In this document: in pieces, positions 1 through 5,386 of the stretch | Numbering within the stretch: position 1 is the first letter of the stretch | Layout: each line of letters opens with the position of its first letter | Assembly (NCBI GenBank): GCA_031284065.1 | Contig: JAITAP010000208.1 | Coordinates: 1 to 8,990, forward strand | Direction of reading: 5' to 3' | Source: Prevotellaceae bacterium | Lineage (GTDB): Bacteria; Bacteroidota; Bacteroidia; Bacteroidales; UBA932 | Length of the DNA stretch: 8,990 nucleotides | Translations under genes and position numbers: made by a program | The notes under the pieces: model-generated | Told to the model about the DNA's origin: nothing | The model's database searches: none | The model's input: only the letters and a program-made list of their open reading frames with translations

Positions 1-32
1 GTAACTTTTGAATTTCTAAGCTTCTAAAAAGA

Positions 33-767
33 ATGGCAAAATATGGAAAATGGATTAGCGGCGCTCTCGGCTGGTGGATGTTAGGCCCCGTAGGCGGCGT
101 TGTAGGTTTTGCGTTAGGCGCGCTGTTTGACGCTGCCGGAACCAAAGACGCCCCGCCGCAGCGCAGCGCCGGTCGGGGAACGCCTCGCGACGGGTTTACC
201 GTGAGCCTGCTGGTGCTCATGGCGGCTGTGGTCAAAGCCGACGGCAAGGTCATGCAGTCGGAGCTGGATTACATCAAGAAGTTTCTCGTGCAGCGATTCG
301 GCGCAGAGGCGGCCAAAGAGTACCTGCTCTTCCTGCGCAACGTGCTGCAACAGCCGCTCCCGCTATACGAGGTGTGCGAGCAAATACGCGCCAACCTCAA
401 CCTGTCGGCTCGCCTTGAGCTGCTGCACCTGCTGTTTGACGTTGCCGCCGCCGACGGCGAAATACACGTTAGCGAGCAAAACGTCATAAAGCGAATTGCG
501 GAGCATCTGGGCATTTCGGCTGCCGACTACAGCTCGGTGAGCGCCATGTTTGCCGTGAGCGACCGGAGCTGGGCGTACAAAGTGCTGGAAGTAGAGCGGT
601 CGGCTACCGACGAAGAGGTGAAGAAAGCCTACCGCCGCATGGCGGTGAAGCACCACCCCGACAAGGTTGCGCAAATGGGCGAAGAGGTGCAGCGCGCCGC
701 CGCCGAAAAGTTCCGCAAGGTGCAGGAGGCATACGAGCATATCAAAAAGGAAAGAACAATGAGCTAA
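33..767 (+). CDS. Membrane-anchored TerB/J-domain co-chaperone (DjlA-like)
   Basis: This is a 244-residue protein with three visible parts. Residues about 8-33 form a glycine-rich hydrophobic segment that probably anchors the N-terminus in the membrane. Residues about 56-165 form a helical TerB-like domain with two related acidic motifs, KADGKV (68-73) and AADGEI (139-144). Residues about 179-240 form a C-terminal J-domain with the HPD tripeptide at 208-210, the signature that stimulates DnaK/Hsp70 ATPase. The order TM-TerB-J is that of the DjlA family, so a role in recruiting DnaK at the membrane is expected; the client is unknown. tyrS follows after 38 bases with no visible terminator, so the two are probably co-transcribed. 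Only 32 upstream bases are present. They contain TAACTTTTG (2-10), one base longer than the Bacteroidota -7 consensus, so a promoter here is only possible. The family call is firm; the DjlA name is by architecture. Confidence 0.9.
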   Translation: MAKYGKWISGALGWWMLGPVGGVVGFALGALFDAAGTKDAPPQRSAGRGTPRDGFTVSLLVLMAAVVKADGKVMQSELDYIKKFLVQRFGAEAAKEYLLFLRNVLQQPLPLYEVCEQIRANLNLSARLELLHLLFDVAAADGEIHVSEQNVIKRIAEHLGISAADYSSVSAMFAVSDRSWAYKVLEVERSATDEEVKKAYRRMAVKHHPDKVAQMGEEVQRAAAEKFRKVQEAYEHIKKERTMS

Positions 768-805
768 AATAATAGCTAAAACAAGCAATCAATAAGCCAA
801 AAAGC

Positions 806-2092
806 ATGAATTTTATTGAAGAGTTGACATGGCGCGGCATGATACACGATATGACGCCGGGCGTCGAAGAGTTGCTGAAAAAGGAAGTCGCGGCGGCGTA
901 CGTAGGCATTGACCCTACCGCCGATTCGCTGCACATAGGCCATCTGGTGAGCATTATGATGCTCAAACATTTTCAGCGCTGCGGCCACAAGCCGATAGCG
1001 CTGGTGGGCGGCGCTACCGGAATGATTGGCGACCCAAGCGGCAAGTCGCAGGAGCGAAACCTGCTGGACGAAGCCACCCTGCGGCACAATCAGGAGTGTA
1101 TCAAAAAGCAGCTTGCCAAATTTTTGGACTTTGAAAGCGCCCGGCCCACCACCGCCGAAATGGTGAACAACTACGACTGGATGAAGCCCATTTCGTTCCT
1201 TGAGTTTATCCGCGACGTGGGCAAGCACATTACCGTAAACTACATGATGAGCAAGGATTCGGTAAAAAAGCGACTGAACGGCGAAGCGGCAGACGGCATG
1301 TCGTTCACCGAGTTCACCTACCAGCTGGTGCAGGCGTACGATTTTTTGCACCTCTACCGCACCAAAAGCTGCAAGCTGCAAATGGGCGGCAGCGACCAGT
1401 GGGGCAACATTACCACCGGCACAGAGCTCATACGCCGCAAAACCGGCGGCGAGGCGTTTGCCCTCACCTGCCCGCTCATTACCAAAGCCGACGGAAGCAA
1501 GTTTGGCAAGACCGAAGGCGGCAACGTTTGGCTCGACGCCCGCTACACGTCGCCCTACAAGTTTTACCAGTTTTGGCTCAACGTGAGCGACGCCGACGCC
1601 GAAAAGTACATCAAGATTTTTACCACGCTGGATAAAACCGCCGTAGAAAAGCTGGCAGCCGAGCAAGCCGCCGCGCCCCACCTGCGCTTGCTGCAAAAGG
1701 CGTTGGCAAGGGAAACTACCTGCATGGTGCACTCGGAGGAGGAGTACCGCAAAGCGGTGGAGGCTTCGGAAGTTTTGTTCGGTAACGCTACCGCCGATAT
1801 ACTGAAAAAAGTGGACGAGCCTACATTCTTATCCATGTTCGAGGGCGTGCCGACGTTTGCCGTTGGCAAAGAGAAGCTGCCGCTAAAAGCTGGGGAGCTG
1901 CTGGCGGTAGAAACGCAAATTTTCCCGTCAAAGGGCGAGTTTCGCAAGCTGGTACAGGGCGGCGGGCTCAGCATTAACAAGGAAAAAATAGGCGATGCGG
2001 AAGCCGTAATCTCACCCGACATGCTGCTCAACGGGCAATACCTGCTGGTGCAAAAGGGTAAAAAGAATTATTTTATCGTAAAAATTCATTGA
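806..2092 (+). CDS. tyrS: Tyrosyl-tRNA synthetase
   Basis: This 428-residue protein is a full-length bacterial class I tyrosyl-tRNA synthetase, which charges tRNA(Tyr) with tyrosine in the cytoplasm using ATP. The HIGH signature is intact at residues 43-46 (SLHIGHLVS). The tyrosine/ATP pocket block QMGGSDQWGN is at 192-201. The KMSKS loop appears as KFGKT at 232-236, the form typical of TyrS. Residues about 365-428 form the C-terminal S4-like RNA-binding domain (GEFRKLVQGGGLSINKEKI region). The start at 806 gives the expected N-terminus NFIEELTWRGMIHD. The short leader is A-rich with no clear Shine-Dalgarno, as is usual in Bacteroidota. It lies 38 bases after the J-domain gene and is probably in the same transcript. 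A long open frame on the opposite strand is a composition shadow. Identification is secure. Confidence 0.97.
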   Translation: MNFIEELTWRGMIHDMTPGVEELLKKEVAAAYVGIDPTADSLHIGHLVSIMMLKHFQRCGHKPIALVGGATGMIGDPSGKSQERNLLDEATLRHNQECIKKQLAKFLDFESARPTTAEMVNNYDWMKPISFLEFIRDVGKHITVNYMMSKDSVKKRLNGEAADGMSFTEFTYQLVQAYDFLHLYRTKSCKLQMGGSDQWGNITTGTELIRRKTGGEAFALTCPLITKADGSKFGKTEGGNVWLDARYTSPYKFYQFWLNVSDADAEKYIKIFTTLDKTAVEKLAAEQAAAPHLRLLQKALARETTCMVHSEEEYRKAVEASEVLFGNATADILKKVDEPTFLSMFEGVPTFAVGKEKLPLKAGELLAVETQIFPSKGEFRKLVQGGGLSINKEKIGDAEAVISPDMLLNGQYLLVQKGKKNYFIVKIH

Positions 2093-2197
2093 GCGTAAGG
2101 TGGTTTTAGGGCGGTTGCGGAGCGTCGCAGGAGCATGGGGTTAAGAAATATTAAAGTTTCAATGGGGAACGCAGGAATTTTTTGCCGCAAAAATATT

Positions 2198-2205
2198 TAC
2201 ATTTG
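2198..2205 (+). promoter_or_regulatory. Putative Bacteroidota -7 promoter element (TACATTTG)
   Basis: TACATTTG matches the TAnnTTTG -7 consensus of Bacteroidota primary sigma factors. It lies 30 bases before the ATG of the small membrane ORF at 2236. A TTTG at 2181-2184 is the only nearby -33 candidate, but the gap is 13 bases rather than the usual roughly 20, so the -33 match is weak. The preceding stretch from the end of tyrS (2093-2197) shows no gene or convincing terminator. Confidence 0.5.
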
Positions 2206-2235
2206 CTGCGTAGTAACCTTAACGCCGAAGAAAAT

Positions 2236-2358
2236 ATGAATGCAGGTTTGTTTTTTTTTATACTCCTCGCCATTATAGTGGGGGGAATTTTAGTCTTTTC
2301 CTATACCACAAAAACCGGACGCAAAATTTTCCGTCCGGAATACGATAGTGAGGATTAG
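2236..2358 (+). CDS. Small single-span membrane protein, 40 residues, function unknown
   Basis: This short frame starts ATG AAT GCA and ends GAG GAT TAG. Residues about 4-22 are a strongly hydrophobic helix (GLFFFILLAIIVGGILVFS). A basic stretch (KTGRK, residues 26-30) follows, then an acidic tail ending YDSED. By the positive-inside rule the C-terminal tail should be cytoplasmic. A -7 promoter element sits 30 bases upstream, which supports expression. I do not recognise the family. Small one-helix proteins such as CcoS-type cytochrome oxidase assembly factors have similar size and topology, but nothing here assigns it to them. Codons 6-8 are a run of nine T (2251-2259), a potential slippage site. 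It is flanked by tyrS upstream and converges on trmN6. Confidence 0.55.
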   Translation: MNAGLFFFILLAIIVGGILVFSYTTKTGRKIFRPEYDSED

Positions 2359-2382
2359 CAACCAACACACGCACAGCAAGGG

Positions 2383-2398
2383 GTAAAACGTGTTTTAC
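2383..2398. terminator. Candidate hairpin between convergent genes
   Basis: GTAAAAC at 2383-2389 pairs perfectly with GTTTTAC at 2392-2398; because the intervening loop is only two bases, the realistic stem is six pairs with a four-base loop. It lies between the end of the 40-residue ORF (2358) and the stop codon of trmN6 (2448), the right place for a shared terminator. No proper T-tract follows on either strand, so the terminator role is only positional. Confidence 0.3.
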
Positions 2399-2447
2399 GG
2401 CTTTGCCTCGTCGCTGAAAAAAGCTTAGCGAAAACAGCCCCGTTGCG

Positions 2448-3170
2448 CTAAAATTTCAGGTAAAAATCTTTTGTCAGCGCTTTGTACTCGTCGGTGTATG
2501 AATTTAGGTGGTTGTCTTCTATGTAAAGGCTTTGCTCGTCAAGCTTCATTTTTTCCTGCGACAGCTCCATCAGCAGCCGCTTTACCGGCTTTCCTCTTTT
2601 TGTAGAAACGTTCAGCTTGCGCACGCAGTACAAGCCGGCGTTGGCGGCGAGCGCAATGAACACGTTGCCCTCCACGTATGGCAGCGCTACCGCCAAGCGC
2701 CCATGCTCTGCGAGCAGGCGTGCGCTACCGCTTATCAGGTTTTCGTGGGTGAGTTCGTTGGCGTGCCGTGCGGCGTTGCGCTTTTCGTTGGGCGACAGCA
2801 GCGAGCGTTTGAAGTACGGCGGGTTGGAAACAATCAGGTCGTAGCGGGTAGGGGAGCGTTGCGCCAGCGTGTTGAAGTCGCAGTGAAAAAGCTGTAGCCG
2901 GCTTTTCCATCCGCTGTCAATCGCATTTTGCGTAGCCTGCCGGTACGCCATTTCTTCCACCTCCACCGCGTCAACCTGCGCAAGGGGAGCGCGCTGCGCA
3001 AGCATGATGGCAATAAGCCCTGTGCCGCACCCCACGTCAAGCATCCGTTGCGCCCGTCCGGCGTTGACGTTGACCCATGCGCCCAGCAACACCCCGTCGG
3101 TACCAACCTTCATGGAGCAATAATTTTGCCTGATGGCAAACTGCTTAAACTGAAAAAAATCGCTCGGCAT
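2448..3170 (-). CDS. trmN6: tRNA1(Val) (adenine(37)-N6)-methyltransferase
   Basis: This 240-residue SAM-dependent methyltransferase belongs to the YfiC/TrmN6 family, which methylates N6 of A37 in tRNA1(Val). The Rossmann SAM-binding motif I is DVGCGTG (residues 45-51), with the following acidic strand end VDAVEVEE (66-73). The catalytic N6-adenine motif NPPYF is at 116-120. The N-terminus FFQFKQFAIRQNYCSMKVGTDGVLLGAW is the typical opening of Bacteroidota members. I chose ATG at 3168-3170. The frame stays open to 3416, but the 82 extra residues do not resemble the family, and a -7 promoter element lies at 3179-3186, downstream of the earlier ATG codons. The gene is monocistronic as far as seen and divergent from the histidine kinase gene. 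Family assignment is strong; target specificity is from family knowledge. Confidence 0.93.
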   Translation of the reverse strand: MPSDFFQFKQFAIRQNYCSMKVGTDGVLLGAWVNVNAGRAQRMLDVGCGTGLIAIMLAQRAPLAQVDAVEVEEMAYRQATQNAIDSGWKSRLQLFHCDFNTLAQRSPTRYDLIVSNPPYFKRSLLSPNEKRNAARHANELTHENLISGSARLLAEHGRLAVALPYVEGNVFIALAANAGLYCVRKLNVSTKRGKPVKRLLMELSQEKMKLDEQSLYIEDNHLNSYTDEYKALTKDFYLKF

Positions 3171-3178
3171 AACGTGTG

Positions 3179-3186
3179 CAAAGGTA
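3179..3186 (-). promoter_or_regulatory. -7 promoter element of trmN6 (TACCTTTG)
   Basis: On the minus strand TACCTTTG matches TAnnTTTG exactly and ends only eight bases before the chosen trmN6 ATG. A start of transcription a few bases downstream would give a leaderless or nearly leaderless mRNA. No TTTG sits at the expected -33 spacing; the nearest, on the minus strand at 3201-3204, leaves a gap of 14. A ten-base palindrome TTTCATGAAA lies just upstream (3210-3219) and could be an operator, though there is no direct support. Confidence 0.6.
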
Positions 3187-3453
3187 TGAATTTTTTTTCT
3201 CAAATTTTCTTTCATGAAAAATACCAAAACATTTGCTCGTACCAGAGCAATCCGGACTTTTATCGCCCGAATGGTCGGGATTTTTATGAAAGAAGCTAAA
3301 GAGCGCATACTTGAAAACACACAAGGGGTTACAAACGGTGTGAGATGCGTTTTATGCAATGGTAAAAAGCCAAAGACGTCGAGTATCGAAGCTGTTTTGT
3401 CGGGCGGCTGAGCCATTTGGTCGAAAAATCGGAGGCCATATTAACTAAAAATG
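3187..3453. other. Divergent intergenic region without a convincing gene
   Basis: This stretch separates the trmN6 and histidine kinase promoters. I see no RNA gene in it. It holds a ten-base palindrome (TTTCATGAAA, 3210-3219) and a hairpin TTGCTC-GTACCA-GAGCAA (3233-3250). A second GC-rich hairpin is followed by T residues (3266-3285). A weaker CACAC/GTGTG pairing lies at about 3319-3343. An open frame of 65 codons (3214-3411, plus) crosses it but has no promoter, no recognisable fold and overlaps these structures. A small structured RNA is possible but not shown. Confidence 0.5.
3266..3285 (+). terminator. Weak intrinsic-terminator-like hairpin
   Basis: CCCGA (3266-3270), loop ATGG, TCGGG (3275-3279) and then ATTTTT (3280-3285) form a five-pair GC stem followed by a five-T run on the plus strand. 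No plus-strand gene ends just upstream, so if it works it would stop an unannotated short transcript or read-through towards the kinase gene. The stem is short and chance occurrence is plausible. Confidence 0.25.
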
Positions 3454-3461
3454 TACCTTTG
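3454..3461 (+). promoter_or_regulatory. -7 promoter element of the histidine kinase operon (TACCTTTG)
   Basis: TACCTTTG is an exact TAnnTTTG match, identical to the trmN6 element on the other strand. It ends 17 bases before the ATG at 3479. No clear TTTG occurs at -33 spacing. Expected transcription start would fall at about 3466-3468, leaving a leader of roughly a dozen bases. That leader would contain or begin with an ATG at 3468 opening a four-codon frame whose TGA overlaps the kinase start. Confidence 0.6.
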
Positions 3462-3478
3462 CGCCGTATGTATAAAAG

Positions 3479-4594
3479 ATGACAGACAGAAATAAAATAT
3501 TTGAAAACAACCGGTTGCTGGACTTTATAGTCAATCCGAAAAAGCGGATTTACAGACATCTGCTGATGTTTCTCTTTCTTGCTCTTCTGATGCACAACAA
3601 TTCGCCAACACCTCCGGGTAATATGGAGCCGGACTCTACGCTCCTGATTTTCGGCGTGGTCGTTCTTTGTGTCTGTATCGGAATTATCTACCTGAATCTC
3701 TATTTCCTTGTCCCCCGCTTACTGTTTAAGAACAATTACGGACGTTATTTTCTGTCCGTTTTCCTGATAAGTACGTTGCTGTTTTTGGTATTTTTTCTGT
3801 TTATTCTGGCGTCGTCCCGTTTTTCGTCGTTCGACAGGGAGGTGATGCAAGAGACAGATAATCTGTCGTTCGGCATTGGTGGATATGTGAAGGCATACCT
3901 GTCGTTTCTGCTTATTTACGGCTCGTTTCTGGGAACTTCTACTGCGATTAAGCTGTTTCAGCGCTGGATTATCGACAAGTCGCGTATCTATGAGCTGGAA
4001 AACAGCACAATACAATCGGAGCTGGAGCAGCTGAAAAATCAGATAACGCCCCATTTCCTGTTCAACACGCTGAACAATACCAATGTGCTGATAGCCACCG
4101 ACCCCGAAAAGGCGTCGCAGGTCGTATTGATGCTGAGCGATTTGTTGCGCTACCAGCTGTATGACAGCGCCCGTCCTGCCGTACTTTTGGCTTCCGATAT
4201 TCGGTTTCTGACAGACTTTCTGGAGCTGGAGAAAATAAGGAGAGACCGCTTTGAATTTTCAATATCGAACAACAGCGCCATTCCCAACCTGCTCGTGCCG
4301 CCGATGCTTTTTATCCCGTTTGTTGAAAACGCAATGAAACACAGCGCCGGAGGCACAGGCAGCTCATACGTCCATGTAACTTTCCGAACGGTCGAAAAAG
4401 CGTTATGGTTTTCCTGCGTAAATTCCATACCCGCCGATATTTCCACTAACAGTAAAACAGCCGGGGGAATAGGCTTAGCCAACGTGAAAAGAAGGCTGGA
4501 GCTGCTTTACGGCGAAAATTTCTCGCTGGAAATGAGTAAGGGTAAAAATAGCTATCACGTAAACTTACAATTAAAATTATGCGGTGTATCATAG
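3479..4594 (+). CDS. LytS/YehU-type sensor histidine kinase (His_kinase family)
   Basis: This 371-residue inner-membrane sensor kinase has four hydrophobic segments, at about residues 26-38, 54-78, 90-111 and 136-157. A helical linker (about 168-187) follows. The His_kinase phosphoacceptor motif QITPHFLFNTLNN is at 188-200, with the phosphorylated His at 192. The ATPase-like domain has an N-box FVENAMKHS (281-289) and a G-box GGIGLANVKRRLELLYG (329-345). All landmark residues are intact. There is no large extracellular sensor domain, so the signal is probably sensed within or near the membrane; its identity is unknown. It should phosphorylate the LytTR regulator encoded next, which overlaps it by 16 bases. 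The start at 3479 fits the upstream -7 element. Family assignment is firm; the pathway is not determined. Confidence 0.94.
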   Translation: MTDRNKIFENNRLLDFIVNPKKRIYRHLLMFLFLALLMHNNSPTPPGNMEPDSTLLIFGVVVLCVCIGIIYLNLYFLVPRLLFKNNYGRYFLSVFLISTLLFLVFFLFILASSRFSSFDREVMQETDNLSFGIGGYVKAYLSFLLIYGSFLGTSTAIKLFQRWIIDKSRIYELENSTIQSELEQLKNQITPHFLFNTLNNTNVLIATDPEKASQVVLMLSDLLRYQLYDSARPAVLLASDIRFLTDFLELEKIRRDRFEFSISNNSAIPNLLVPPMLFIPFVENAMKHSAGGTGSSYVHVTFRTVEKALWFSCVNSIPADISTNSKTAGGIGLANVKRRLELLYGENFSLEMSKGKNSYHVNLQLKLCGVS

Positions 4595-5298
4595 TAGATG
4601 ACGAACCTTTGGCGCGCAAGGGGATTGAGCTTTTAATAAACAAAACGGAAGGTTTGGAAATGCTCGGGGAGTTTTGCGACGCTTCGTCTGCCGCTGCTTT
4701 TCTTGACGACAATAATGTCGATTTGATTTTTCTCGACATTCAGATGCCCGGAGCAAACGGAATTGAATTTGCAAAAACAATCGGCAGTAAAACGCTCGTC
4801 GTGTTTACAACCGCTTACGCCGAGTACGCTCTTGACAGCTATGAAGTGGACGCTATTGATTATCTGGTGAAGCCGGTTAAGCTGGCTCGATTCCAAAAGG
4901 CGGTATCAAAAGCGCGTTCTTACTTTGAAATGCTTGCCCGCGACCGGCATAACAGGATTGAAACGGTTGAGAATGACTATATCTTTATAAAGTCAGACCG
5001 GAAGTTCATTAAGGTTCATTTCAATGACCTCCTCTTTATTGAAGGATTAAGGGACTATGTGGTTATCCATACGGCGGAGCGGAAAGTAATTACGTTAATC
5101 ACTTTGAAAAACATACAGAGCCGGTTGCCCGAAAACATTTTCGTCAGGGTAAGCAAGTCTTATATTGTCAATATAAAGCATGTTTCCTCTCTGGATAATA
5201 ACGATGTTATCATTGGGAAGCATGAAATTCCGATTGGCGGTACTTACAGGAACGAACTTTTTGAACGTTTTATCGAAAAGAAGATAGTTCAGGGATAG
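4579..5298 (+). CDS. LytTR-family DNA-binding response regulator
   Basis: This 239-residue protein has an N-terminal receiver domain (about 1-115) and a C-terminal LytTR DNA-binding domain (about 133-236). Receiver landmarks are present: the acidic pair D7-D8 (IIVDDEPLARKG), phosphoacceptor D53 (LIFLDIQMPGANG), threonine pair T77-T78, and lysine K98 in DYLVKP. The LytTR part shows the usual blocks FIKSDRKFIKV, FIEGLRDYVVIHT, and FVRVSKSYIVNI at 188-199. Its ATG lies inside the kinase gene, and the 16-base overlap points to translational coupling and equal expression of the pair. Proteins of this class bind DNA and activate transcription; no target gene or operator is evident nearby. The next gene, hsdR, is convergent and unrelated. 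Confidence 0.95.
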   Translation: MRCIIVDDEPLARKGIELLINKTEGLEMLGEFCDASSAAAFLDDNNVDLIFLDIQMPGANGIEFAKTIGSKTLVVFTTAYAEYALDSYEVDAIDYLVKPVKLARFQKAVSKARSYFEMLARDRHNRIETVENDYIFIKSDRKFIKVHFNDLLFIEGLRDYVVIHTAERKVITLITLKNIQSRLPENIFVRVSKSYIVNIKHVSSLDNNDVIIGKHEIPIGGTYRNELFERFIEKKIVQG

Positions 5299-5335
5299 GG
5301 TTATTACGCAAGTTTTACTCGCCATTTATCCGTCA

Positions 5336-5386
5336 CAATGCAAATTTACAGCTCATAACCGGATATAATATCTTTAATTTGCATTG
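5336..5386. terminator. Inverted repeat at the convergent regulator/hsdR junction
   Basis: CAATGCAAATT (5336-5346) is perfectly repeated in inverse as AATTTGCATTG (5376-5386), an 11-pair arm with a 29-base loop. The right arm covers the last codons of hsdR. It lies where the response regulator and hsdR transcripts converge, so a bidirectional terminator or transcript-end stabiliser is possible. The arms are AT-rich and no clean T-tract follows, so the function is uncertain. Confidence 0.35.

Noticed and set aside
776..1732. 318-codon open frame on the minus strand opposite tyrS
   Set aside because: It lies entirely antisense to an intact, strongly recognised tyrS. Its composition (rich in H, A, V, G) reflects the codon bias of the sense gene. 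No family resemblance or promoter is seen.
3214..3411. 65-codon plus-strand frame in the divergent intergenic region
   Set aside because: It has no promoter element at a suitable distance and no recognisable motif. It overlaps palindromes and hairpins. It could be a small protein but nothing supports it.
3171..3416. 82-residue N-terminal extension of trmN6
   Set aside because: The family begins at the FFQFKQF segment, and a -7 promoter element lies at 3179-3186, inside the extension. The extension has no domain features.
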